This document shows, one piece after another, positions 48,970-58,821 of a stretch of DNA of 64,000 nt. The translations under genes and the position numbers were made by a program. Source of the stretch: Prochlorococcus marinus CUG1417 (GTDB lineage Bacteria > Cyanobacteriota > Cyanobacteriia > PCC-6307 > Cyanobiaceae); assembly GCF_017695975.1 (NCBI RefSeq), contig NZ_JAAORN010000001.1, forward strand, positions 558,001 through 622,000, read 5' to 3'. How positions within the stretch are numbered: the first letter of the stretch is position 1; every line of letters starts with the position of its first letter. Under the pieces are notes generated by a model that saw only the letters and a list, made by a program, of their open reading frames with translations, searched no databases and was not told where the DNA came from.

Positions 48970-49902
48970 TTAACTTAAAGTCCCTCCGCAACTTGACCCT
49001 GCACCTGCAGTGCAAGCAAAACAATGTTCTTTTACAGCCACACTGTAGTCAAAAGTAAATGATTCATCCAACAGATCAAAAAGTGTCTTTGGTCCTTTAT
49101 TCTCTCGGAAATTTAGCTGTTGGTTAAAGTCACAATCATAAATTTCTCCTAGCCAATTTACGCTAATTGTCTTCTTACACATTAGATTTTCTAAATTTTT
49201 TTCATTAAAATTTTCTTTTAGTAATTTGTAATAAGTATTTAGTTTCCCTTCTCTTCTAAGAGATTCTTCATATCTATTTATTGGCATATTAGTTATTGTG
49301 TATAAATTATTAAAAACGATATTGTATTTTTCGAATAGAATTTTTTTATAATCTCTCTCCAATATTTCCTGAGAAGGAGGAAGAATTGGGCTTACAGGAT
49401 TGTAAACAAGGTTTAATTGTAATCCATTTTCTTTCTTTCCATATCCTAAATTATTAAGAATTTTTATGGCATTAATACTTTTTTCAAAAACGCCAAAACC
49501 CCTTTGAAAATCAACATTATTTTTTTCATAACAAGGTAGCGAAGCAGTAACAATCACTTTATTTTTTGCAAGAAATTGAGGAAGATCTTCATAACCTTCT
49601 TCAAAAAAAATTGTCAAATTGCACCTATCAATAATATCAACTTGTTTTGTATTCAAGCTGGTTATTAGGTTTTTAAATTTTGGGTGTAGTTCTGGAGCAC
49701 CACCTGTAATATCTAAAGTCTTAATTTTGTATTTTTCAATTATCTTTGGAATAAGAGATATCATTTCATTGGACATCTTTTCAGTCCTTAGGGGACTCGA
49801 ATTGACATGACAATGCTTACAAGCCTGATTGCATTTATAACCTATGTTAATTTGCAATGTTTCTATAGGTTCTTTATATATTGAGGGGAATTTTTCTTTC
49901 AT
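48970..49902 (-). CDS. arsS: ArsS-like radical SAM protein (arsenosugar biosynthesis)
   Basis: A 310-residue radical SAM enzyme with the cluster motif CNQACKHC (Cys24, Cys28, Cys31) and GGAPELH as the SAM-binding GGxPE-like motif. The C-terminal Cys-rich segment CFACTAGAGSSCGG (DUF3641 region) is a further metal-cluster site. This domain pair matches ArsS, thought to transfer an adenosyl group in making arsenosugars in cyanobacteria. arsM, often a neighbour, is not in the window, so the symbol is by family only. It converges on the Fur gene (6-base gap) and lies 40 bases after the phosphatase gene. Confidence 0.88.
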   Translation of the reverse strand: MKEKFPSIYKEPIETLQINIGYKCNQACKHCHVNSSPLRTEKMSNEMISLIPKIIEKYKIKTLDITGGAPELHPKFKNLITSLNTKQVDIIDRCNLTIFFEEGYEDLPQFLAKNKVIVTASLPCYEKNNVDFQRGFGVFEKSINAIKILNNLGYGKKENGLQLNLVYNPVSPILPPSQEILERDYKKILFEKYNIVFNNLYTITNMPINRYEESLRREGKLNTYYKLLKENFNEKNLENLMCKKTISVNWLGEIYDCDFNQQLNFRENKGPKTLFDLLDESFTFDYSVAVKEHCFACTAGAGSSCGGTLS

Positions 49903-49942
49903 GAATCTATTATTTATAAATTGTCATTCAAAAATAAAAAAG

Positions 49943-51163
49943 TCAACTATTTTTTTTAAAGTTTGATCTCTCATTAGCAAGTTCAATAAACCAACTTATG
50001 TATTCCTTGGGACCATTTTTAAAAACTATATCAAATTTTAAATTGTCATAAACGTCACTGATGCCTATTAAACCAGTTTTTTTTGTTGAGGGTCTTTCAA
50101 CTTCACCAGAACTACTATCTACAAAAATTATTTTATTCTTAATCCCAAATTCATTACCTAATACTTGTATTAATTCTAGAAAAGACCTGTCACTTCCTCC
50201 TCTTGAATAACTTTTCTCATCATTATTTTTTTTTGATGTAACTGTGTCACCAACTCCTACAATCAAAGGCATATCTTCTTTTTGAATAGTTCTTTTGCAT
50301 AAATCAATTTTTTCCGTAACAGAATTTGGAGAGTTTCTAAAATTAAAATTTCTTCCGAAAGGAGCCTTACCAGTTTTATCCGAAATAAATTTATTCAAAA
50401 GAAATAAAACTCCGGAATCTTTAACTGCTCCTTTAATAAGTAATTGTATGTCTGTTGATCCAATATCATCTTGAGAAGAAAGTTTAATTATTTCTCTACC
50501 ATTTTTATTACCTAAATTTGGAGAAATATGAAGGAAAAATGAGTTTTTGAGGCCCTCGGATTCAGCTTTTAAAATGATTTCATTCATCATTTTTTCAAAA
50601 CTAATTTGAATAAGTTTTCTTTTATCAGAATCTTCATAAACTAAATCAAATAAACTATTGAAATTAATCGTTGGCGAGAAGCGTGTTTCACATATTGATT
50701 TTACTGCGTGAAAATTGATATCCTCTTGGCTAAGTTCAGGAAAAATATTCTTAACTATATAATTAAATTTAGGTCTTATTAAACTAGGTACTTTAGATAA
50801 AAAACTAAGTTCTTTTTTTGAGACCCCTTCAAAACTTATTTCACCATTACTGTCTTGATACTCTACTCCACAGGCGGCTAAACCTCTTAAATATAGTTCT
50901 TTGTTTTTAGGCTCAGTAGTGCTGCTTAAACTCCTCTCTATTATTCTGTTAACTCCTCTTGGACCTTCATGTTCCCCGCAAGTTAATACAAAGAATTCCT
51001 CGGCAAATTCTTTTACTGCATATATATATTTTGATTCTAATTCTCTAGTCATTGGATCTTTAACTAAAGGGATACAAACTCCGTCAATGTCTTGAATAAA
51101 TAAGATATTTTTAGAAGAAATTAATTGTTTTTGTTCATTTAAATTACTTGCCATATATTCCAT
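49943..51163 (-). CDS. ggpP: glucosylglycerol-3-phosphate phosphatase
   Basis: Removes phosphate from glucosylglycerol-3-phosphate, finishing synthesis of the osmolyte glucosylglycerol. The 406-residue protein has a HAD-like start QDIDGVCIPLVKDPMTRELE (Asp25/Asp27) and LTCGEHEGPRGVNRIIE. Further on are IVGVGDTV and GGSDRSFLELI, in line with Synechocystis StpA/GgpP. No ggpS lies in the window. Two ATGs (51163 and 51154) could both start. It is divergent from the dehydrogenase-like gene with a 124-base shared spacer. Also known as stpA. Confidence 0.85.
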   Translation of the reverse strand: MEYMASNLNEQKQLISSKNILFIQDIDGVCIPLVKDPMTRELESKYIYAVKEFAEEFFVLTCGEHEGPRGVNRIIERSLSSTTEPKNKELYLRGLAACGVEYQDSNGEISFEGVSKKELSFLSKVPSLIRPKFNYIVKNIFPELSQEDINFHAVKSICETRFSPTINFNSLFDLVYEDSDKRKLIQISFEKMMNEIILKAESEGLKNSFFLHISPNLGNKNGREIIKLSSQDDIGSTDIQLLIKGAVKDSGVLFLLNKFISDKTGKAPFGRNFNFRNSPNSVTEKIDLCKRTIQKEDMPLIVGVGDTVTSKKNNDEKSYSRGGSDRSFLELIQVLGNEFGIKNKIIFVDSSSGEVERPSTKKTGLIGISDVYDNLKFDIVFKNGPKEYISWFIELANERSNFKKNS

Positions 51164-51287
51164 ATTTATAATTATTTTTCTTTAATTTAATTTACACTTT
51201 CTCAGGAATTATAAATTAAAAAACTCAATATTTTCAATAAATAATTTGCTATGGTCAGAAATTGCTTTAATGTAGAAAAATGTTGGT

Positions 51288-52835
51288 ATGGGTAAGAAAT
51301 TAAAAAAATTATCAATGTTTCCAAAAATGAAGAATAATTTCGTAGAAAACATCAAAGATGAAAAATATTTTTATTCATTGATTGAAGATTTAGAGAATAG
51401 CAAAGTTGGATTTTACAGTGTTGGTTTATATCCTGCATCATTAGCATACAACTGTGCTATGCATGGAAAATCAAATAATATTCTCTTGGCTCCTAGGGAA
51501 GATAGAGATTTGTTAGGTGCTTTCTCAAATGATGTTATTTCTGATATGGATAATGAGATTATTGAAAAGATTAAGAGAATGGGAAATTATTCTGCAGAGG
51601 GAAAAATAAAGTCTTTTGATCTAAAAGATCTTCTCTTGAAATGTGAGATAGTTATTCTTGCTTCAAATAGTAATCACATACAAGATGACGTTAAAAATGC
51701 TTTAGAACTCAGAAAATATTTAAAAAGAGAAAATGTGGTTCTTGGCTGTCTAGTCGGGTCTTTTTGTATTGATAATAAAAATAAAAACCCTTTTATTCTT
51801 TGTAATAAATATCCAAATTTAGCTTTTTTTACAGGATTTCATCGTCACGGAGCTTTACGAAATCCTAATGATAGTTTTACTGCAAATTTCTGCCATCCTA
51901 ATGCCCTAACAGCATTAATAGGAGCACGCATTTTGAATCAATTATCACCGAAAATTCAAGTTTCTCCTGGAGTTCACAATATTGAATGTCAATATATAAA
52001 ATCAATAAAAAATATCTCATCAATATTTGCAGGTTTTGTAAATAACTTTCATTCCGATAAGCCAGGAATGCTGCCTACCATTAATACTATTTTGTTAACT
52101 CAATGTTTAGATCAGGCTGCATCAGTATCAATAAAAGTTAGAAAAGAAAATAAATTCGAGAATAAATATCTTTCATTAAAAGAACTTGGTTATGGTGAAG
52201 AAATAATTAGTGCAAGGGAAATAATTAATGATAAATTTTGTGAAAAAGGAGATTATACTTTTTCTCAATTAAATGCTGTTAAGGCTGATGTCTTAGGGAG
52301 TATGACTCTACCAACTGAAGGAAAACCAACAAGGAATTTTCAAGCAGGACAAGTTTTATCAGATATGCTTTTGCAACTCAAAAGATGTCCAAAAGATGTC
52401 TCAGAATTTGTAAATTGGTGTAATAAATACTCTCTCAGTCAAGGAGGTTTAGAAGGTCTAAAATCTTTAAAATTTTGGCCAGACATTTGTAAAGAATTCA
52501 AAATCAAAAATAACAATTGTTCAATGATTAATCTGATTTATTTATGCTTTAACGCTAATTCAGAAGAAAAAAAAGAAATTTATAAGGTTTTAATTAGTTC
52601 AGAAGAAATCACTAATTTTTGTCAAGAATCTGTGAAATCTGAATTATCTTTCGAACTAAATGAAAAATTAAAAGGAGATTATTTTTTTAATGATATTGAA
52701 AACTTTTACAAGAAATTATTTATTAACAAAAAGCAAAACGCATTTAAAAAAAATAAATATAGTAATCAAATTTCTAAAAAAAATCCCAGCTATATCAATG
52801 TATTGAAAATTATTAATAAATATTTTAATAATTGA
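51288..52835 (+). CDS. glycerol-3-phosphate dehydrogenase-like protein, degenerate Rossmann motif
   Basis: A 515-residue protein I place in the 6-phosphogluconate/glycerol-3-phosphate dehydrogenase superfamily. The C-terminal half has GVHNIECQYIKSIKNISSI and GFVNNFHSDKPGMLPTINT, mirroring GpsA GVExGGALKNVIAIAAG...GxNTKAAL with the active-site lysine in IKN. The N-terminal nucleotide loop (VGFYSVGLYPASLAYN, about 38-53) lacks the usual GxGxxG. The extended C-terminus has no recognised domain. It is divergent from ggpP, whose substrate is derived from glycerol-3-phosphate, so a role in that supply is inferred, not shown. Confidence 0.6.
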   Translation: MGKKLKKLSMFPKMKNNFVENIKDEKYFYSLIEDLENSKVGFYSVGLYPASLAYNCAMHGKSNNILLAPREDRDLLGAFSNDVISDMDNEIIEKIKRMGNYSAEGKIKSFDLKDLLLKCEIVILASNSNHIQDDVKNALELRKYLKRENVVLGCLVGSFCIDNKNKNPFILCNKYPNLAFFTGFHRHGALRNPNDSFTANFCHPNALTALIGARILNQLSPKIQVSPGVHNIECQYIKSIKNISSIFAGFVNNFHSDKPGMLPTINTILLTQCLDQAASVSIKVRKENKFENKYLSLKELGYGEEIISAREIINDKFCEKGDYTFSQLNAVKADVLGSMTLPTEGKPTRNFQAGQVLSDMLLQLKRCPKDVSEFVNWCNKYSLSQGGLEGLKSLKFWPDICKEFKIKNNNCSMINLIYLCFNANSEEKKEIYKVLISSEEITNFCQESVKSELSFELNEKLKGDYFFNDIENFYKKLFINKKQNAFKKNKYSNQISKKNPSYINVLKIINKYFNN

Positions 52836-52927
52836 TAATTTTTCTAATTTGCAAGAAAGCAAAGTTCTTAATTTATTTACGAATCTTGATTGCAGGGTTA
52901 GAATTATTATGGTTTAAAAGGTTTTTT

Positions 52928-53587
52928 TTGAAAAAGGAATTAACACATCGTTCACATGAACTTAAAGCTCTTGGTTGGAATCAAGAAGACTTAACAAGAT
53001 ACGAAGAATTATGGGACTACAGTCAAAGATGGGGATTAATAAATTTAGAAAGAGAAGACAGACAGTTTTTAAAGAAGGCAGAAAAGTTACTCCCAAAGAT
53101 CCAAAATAAAAAGATATCCGTTAAAAAAACTATTGAAGAAAAATCTTATTATCTATGGTTAAATTTTTACCTAGATGAAATTAATATTTTTAGTAATTCT
53201 AATCTTCCAAAAAATAAATATGGTGTTTGGACACTCTTAATTGAAGAGGAAATAAAACTTCTTAAGGAATTACAACCAGTTATGGGTCTTCCAGATAATT
53301 TAAAAGCTAAGAATCTATTCGAAAATAGAAAAGAGCTTATAAATAAAGCTTTTAGCGAATTTGAGGCTAAGAACAATGATAAGGTTTTCAATTTTGATGA
53401 GGTTCTTAACAACTCTGAAAAAGATGTAAATAAAAATTGGAAATCAATTACTGAAAAAGATCCTGAGGCTAATAAAACTTTCCCCATAATCGATTTTGCA
53501 AATATTGAGAAACTTAGATCTGCTATAAAAGAAGATTTGAGTTTATATATGAAAGATAATTACCCCTCATTAAAAAAGGATTTATAA
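52928..53587 (+). CDS. conserved picocyanobacterial hypothetical protein
   Basis: The frame is open from 52832, but the TTG at 52928 is preceded by AAAAGG six bases earlier. It begins the soluble LKKELTHRSHELKALGW segment; upstream residues are hydrophobic and unlike a mature protein start. This gives 219 residues, helical, charged and Trp-containing (DLTRYEELWDYSQRWGLINLER). No family or motif recognised. If the frame's earliest start (52832) were used it would overlap the dehydrogenase-like gene by 4 bases. Co-directional with it; probably one unit. Confidence 0.6.
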   Translation: MKKELTHRSHELKALGWNQEDLTRYEELWDYSQRWGLINLEREDRQFLKKAEKLLPKIQNKKISVKKTIEEKSYYLWLNFYLDEINIFSNSNLPKNKYGVWTLLIEEEIKLLKELQPVMGLPDNLKAKNLFENRKELINKAFSEFEAKNNDKVFNFDEVLNNSEKDVNKNWKSITEKDPEANKTFPIIDFANIEKLRSAIKEDLSLYMKDNYPSLKKDL

Positions 53588-53643
53588 ATATTTATCTTTT
53601 TTTTGTTTTTTTTTTGTACTTTTTTAAGTTAAATAGATAATAG

Positions 53644-54987
<1,344 letters not shown>

Positions 54988-55000
54988 GAAAGGAGATTTA

Positions 55001-55891
55001 TTGGCTTTAATAATTCCTAGTAACTATCACAAGATTAGTGATGTTGAGAAAAATCATATATCTTGGATAGAACCAGAATTGGCAAAAAGACAGGATATAC
55101 GTCCTCTTAGGATTGGTATTTTAAATATCATGCCTCTTGGCAAGCAGTATGAATTTAACTTACTACATCCACTTGGTTTGTCTCCTCTTCAAATTGAGCC
55201 AGTTTGGATAAAGCTTAAAACTCACTCTTATAAAACATGGGATCTTAATCATCTAAATAATCTATACATAACTTGGGAAGAAGCAAATAATCCAGAACCT
55301 TTAGATGGAATCATCATTACTGGAGCACCTATTGAGCAACTAGCCTTTGAGGAGGTTAAGTACTGGGATGAATTTGTGAAAATTGTAAATGAAGCCAGAA
55401 ATTCTTGTGCAAGTACTCTTGGATTATGTTGGGCTGGCTTTGCTCTGGCTTATTTGGCAGGGGTTGATAAGCAAGTTTTTGATAGAAAATTATTTGGGGT
55501 ATTCCCTTTAAAAAGTCTTGTCCCTGGACACCCTTTGATGGGGACACAAGATGATGAATTTATTTGTCCTCAAAGTAGATTTGCTGGATTACCAGATTTG
55601 GAAATGGAGAAGGCCCAAAAAGAAGGGAAATTGAATTTGTTGGCTTATGGAGAAGATGTTGGATATACAATATTTGAATCTAATGATCAAAAACAACTTA
55701 TGCATTTAGGTCATCCTGAATATACGGTGCATAGAATTATTAGTGAAATTGAAAGAGACAAAGAAAAGGGAAATGTTCCTCCACCCGAAAATTTTGATCT
55801 AAATAGTTCAAAAACTGCTTGGAGATCCCATAGGAATTTGCTTTTTCAACAATGGCTTTGGTTTTGTTATCAACAAGTTAGTCTTAATTAA
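55001..55891 (+). CDS. metA: homoserine O-acetyltransferase (MetA family)
   Basis: Activates homoserine for methionine synthesis. The 296-residue MetA has the catalytic Cys143 (GLCWAGFALAYL) and the HPEY segment. At the position that sets the acyl donor it has Glu112 (TGAPIEQLAFEEV), the residue linked to acetyl-CoA use, in place of the glycine in succinyl-using E. coli MetA. This agrees with metY just upstream, which needs O-acetylhomoserine. The start is TTG at 55001, with GGAG five bases before it. Annotated as succinyltransferase in many databases. Confidence 0.93.
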   Translation: MALIIPSNYHKISDVEKNHISWIEPELAKRQDIRPLRIGILNIMPLGKQYEFNLLHPLGLSPLQIEPVWIKLKTHSYKTWDLNHLNNLYITWEEANNPEPLDGIIITGAPIEQLAFEEVKYWDEFVKIVNEARNSCASTLGLCWAGFALAYLAGVDKQVFDRKLFGVFPLKSLVPGHPLMGTQDDEFICPQSRFAGLPDLEMEKAQKEGKLNLLAYGEDVGYTIFESNDQKQLMHLGHPEYTVHRIISEIERDKEKGNVPPPENFDLNSSKTAWRSHRNLLFQQWLWFCYQQVSLN

Positions 55892-55897
55892 CTTTTT

Positions 55898-57463
55898 TCA
55901 ATGAGCGCTTTCCATCCCACCTAGTCTTTCAAATAAGTTAAGACTTTCTTTATTTAACCCTACAATTTCAACTTTAGAACCACCATTCTGGAATTTTCTA
56001 ATAATTTGCTCAAGTGCAACAACGCCACTTTGATCCCAAATATGAGCTAAAGACATGTCAATTAAAATATTTTCTGGATGTTCATGAATATCAAATCCTT
56101 GTAAAAAATATATTTTACTTACAAAAAATAATTGTCCTTTTACTTTGTAGGTAGTTAAATTATTTTCTTTTGCTCTTGATACAGTTATAACTTTTGCAAC
56201 TTTTCTGCTGAAAAGAATTGCAGCTAATGCAACTCCTGCAATAACTCCAAGTGCAAGATTATGAGGTTTTGTAAGCATAGTAACTGCAAAAGTCATGAGC
56301 ATGACTGCAGTATCGCTTTTAGGTATCTTTCTAATATTTTTTAATCCATTTATATCTGCTGTACTTATTGCGATCGTTATCATGATTGCTACTAAAGCAG
56401 CCATTGGTATCGCTCCAATCCAAGACTTCAAGAGGATGATCATAATTAGTAGAGATATACCAGAGGAGAGGGTTGATAATCTAGATTTACCACCATTCTC
56501 AGTATTCATTACAGATTGCCCAACCAAGGCACATCCAGCCATCCCACCAAATAAAGATGCTACGATATTTGCGATCCCCTGCCCTCTTGCTTCTTTATTT
56601 TTATTAGAACTTGTATCAGTTACATCGTCTAAAATGTCTTGAGTTAAAAAGGTTTCCATTAAACCAACAAGAGATATTGCAAGTGAGGTCGGTAAAATTA
56701 TCCCTAATGTTTCAAGACTAAAAGGTACTTTCCCATTTTCTATTGACCCAAAAGGAATAGAAATACTTGGAAATCCATCAGGTAATTTACCCAAATCGCT
56801 AACTGTTGGGACATCTAGATTAAAGAATATGCTTATAAGAGTTATTACTACTATTGCAATAAGTTGAGATGGAATTACTTTTGTGATTTTTGGAAGCCCA
56901 TAGATAATTACTAATCCTAGGATTACGAGAATCCAAACTACTGGAATCTGAGAGTTGACTGGATATTGACTTAAAGTTTCTTCAACCAATTCTTTTGATT
57001 CTTTAATACCTATTCCTAACTGAGGTAGTTGTGCCTGAAATATTAAAAGAGCCAGTGCATTTACAAATCCACTTAATACTCCTGTTGGCACGAATCGCAT
57101 TTGGTAGGCAAGTCTTAAATATCCCCAAAGAATTTGGAAAATTCCAGTTAATATTCCAGCTGCAATAAGATATGGAACTCCTAACCCAGGGGCTCGTGAT
57201 TCTCCATAGGCAACAAGTCCAGTCATCAAAAGAGCTGTTGAACCCGTAGCAGAAGTGATCATCCCTCTTCTTCCTCCAACAATCGCAATTGTTATAGATA
57301 AGCAAAATGCACCAAAAAGGCCAACTTTAGGATCTACACCAGCTATACCTGAAAAAGCAATTGCTTCTGGGATCATTGCAAAAGCAACAACTAAGCCAGA
57401 GAGAATATTTGACTTTGGATCATCTAACCAATTTTTAGAAAAATATCTTGAAAAATTTGACAT
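55898..57463 (-). CDS. SulP-family anion transporter with STAS domain
   Basis: A 521-residue SulP transporter. About 10-14 hydrophobic segments include AFAMIPEAIAFSGIAGVDPKVGLFGAF, the family sulfate-transporter signature (in part: MIPEAIAFSGIAGVDP), and the soluble STAS domain lies at about 430-521 (NILIDMSLAHIWDQSG). SulP members carry sulfate or bicarbonate; in marine picocyanobacteria some resemble the sodium-bicarbonate carrier BicA. Substrate cannot be set here. It converges on metA (6-base gap), whose pathway needs reduced sulfur, but that is weak evidence for sulfate. Confidence 0.88.
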   Translation of the reverse strand: MSNFSRYFSKNWLDDPKSNILSGLVVAFAMIPEAIAFSGIAGVDPKVGLFGAFCLSITIAIVGGRRGMITSATGSTALLMTGLVAYGESRAPGLGVPYLIAAGILTGIFQILWGYLRLAYQMRFVPTGVLSGFVNALALLIFQAQLPQLGIGIKESKELVEETLSQYPVNSQIPVVWILVILGLVIIYGLPKITKVIPSQLIAIVVITLISIFFNLDVPTVSDLGKLPDGFPSISIPFGSIENGKVPFSLETLGIILPTSLAISLVGLMETFLTQDILDDVTDTSSNKNKEARGQGIANIVASLFGGMAGCALVGQSVMNTENGGKSRLSTLSSGISLLIMIILLKSWIGAIPMAALVAIMITIAISTADINGLKNIRKIPKSDTAVMLMTFAVTMLTKPHNLALGVIAGVALAAILFSRKVAKVITVSRAKENNLTTYKVKGQLFFVSKIYFLQGFDIHEHPENILIDMSLAHIWDQSGVVALEQIIRKFQNGGSKVEIVGLNKESLNLFERLGGMESAH

Positions 57464-57493
57464 CGTAATTTTCTCTATATTTATGAAGTTACC

Positions 57494-58774
57494 TTATAAA
57501 GGAGGCAAAATACCTTGCGGATCAAAAATATTCTTTAAAGTTTTTAATTCATTCATTCTATTTCCAAAAGCTAATGTAAGTTCTTCCTCATGAGAATTTA
57601 AATGATTATGCAATTGGGCCAAGTGAATATTTGGATAAAACCTTTTTAGTTTACTCCACGATTTATAAATCCAGTTCAAAGCCACTTCCTTTTCTTGAAG
57701 ATCATTTTTTTTCCATGATGTATATATCCATGGTTTCCAAGTGCTTTTTCTGTGAACAAAAAAGCTTGAGCCATTATTTAACTTTTTAGTTTTGCACCCT
57801 AGTTGTTGAGAAGCAACATAACAGGAATCATTAGGCTTATTGTCCATTATTTCATTCAAACATTTTATAAAAATTGGGATATCATTTTTTAAATCTTCTC
57901 CAAGTAGACTAATTACCTCAGAATGGTTTTTTGCATTAAGCTCATATAAATTCAATTCCTTCGGGAAGAAATTTATTTTGTTAAAGCTCTCATAAAATCT
58001 TTTTTCTAAAGCGGGAAATTTGTCTAGAGGCATTAAGGATTTTTCTGTTCTTTTATCCTCTAAATTATTTTTTAGTTCAGCAAAAACATATACGTAAATT
58101 TTTTGAGCATAAATCCATTGAAGACTAATATTTTCTGGAAATTCCTCTGATAGTTTTATTATTTCTGAAAGTTCAGCTAGATTTACAAATCCTTCAATAA
58201 CCTTAATTGGATTAGATTGGAAAGTCTTAAGTTCTATCTCGGTAATAATTGAGAAGAAGGGTGCGGCTCCTTTAATCGCTTCCCAAATTAGTTGTTTTTC
58301 TGGATTTATTTGATTTTTTTTTAAAGAGATAAATGTGCCATTACCCAAGAAGCCTTTAATAGATTCAATATTATCAATAGCTAATCCATGGGCTCTACTA
58401 AGTGGACTTACTCCACCAGTAAGTATATAGCCAGCTCCTGGAAGTTTAGAAAGTCCAATAGGAAAACTTCGATCATGTTTTTGTAAATGATTTATTAGAT
58501 CCCCCATTATTACTCCACCACCAATTGTTACTAAATTGCTTTTTCTGTCTAGGTGAATTTTGCTGTAATTTTTTCTTAGATCAAGAGTCGTAAAACCATT
58601 TTTAGCACAGCTAGAGGTTGTACCTCCACTACATACACAAAGATGCTCGAATTTTTCCTTAATGTAATTACCATTTTTAAATAAGGAATCATCAATGTCA
58701 TAAATTAATTCCTTTAACTTTGCGTCCCTTGAGTTAATATTTGGAATTTCAAGCAAGTTATTATTATTTTTCAC
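57494..58774 (-). CDS. FAD-linked oxidase-type oxidoreductase
   Basis: A 426-residue flavoprotein of the PCMH/vanillyl-alcohol-oxidase fold. N-terminal CSGGTTSSCAKNGFTTLDLRK, then LVTIGGGVIMGDLINHLQ and GYILTGGVSPLSRAHGLAIDN, the FAD-binding segments. The C-terminal WIYKSWSKLKRFYPN and NIFDPQGILPP match berberine-bridge/6-hydroxynicotine-oxidase-like proteins. Substrate unknown. It is 30 bases upstream of the SulP gene in the same direction and divergent from cbiX. Confidence 0.83.
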   Translation of the reverse strand: MKNNNNLLEIPNINSRDAKLKELIYDIDDSLFKNGNYIKEKFEHLCVCSGGTTSSCAKNGFTTLDLRKNYSKIHLDRKSNLVTIGGGVIMGDLINHLQKHDRSFPIGLSKLPGAGYILTGGVSPLSRAHGLAIDNIESIKGFLGNGTFISLKKNQINPEKQLIWEAIKGAAPFFSIITEIELKTFQSNPIKVIEGFVNLAELSEIIKLSEEFPENISLQWIYAQKIYVYVFAELKNNLEDKRTEKSLMPLDKFPALEKRFYESFNKINFFPKELNLYELNAKNHSEVISLLGEDLKNDIPIFIKCLNEIMDNKPNDSCYVASQQLGCKTKKLNNGSSFFVHRKSTWKPWIYTSWKKNDLQEKEVALNWIYKSWSKLKRFYPNIHLAQLHNHLNSHEEELTLAFGNRMNELKTLKNIFDPQGILPPL

Positions 58775-58821
58775 TACTGAATATTGTTCTTTACTATTAT
58801 GGTATAAGTAATAACTTAATT

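Noticed and set aside
52832-52927. TTG at 52832 as the start of the 219-residue hypothetical
   Set aside because: The added 32 residues are hydrophobic and basic without a clear family role, while TTG 52928 has AAAAGG at good spacing. A membrane-anchored longer form is not excluded.
58741-58821. TTG at 58741 as the start of cbiX
   Set aside because: It would overlap the divergent oxidase gene and add a Tyr/Leu-rich segment before the CbiX core; TTG 58822 is cleaner.
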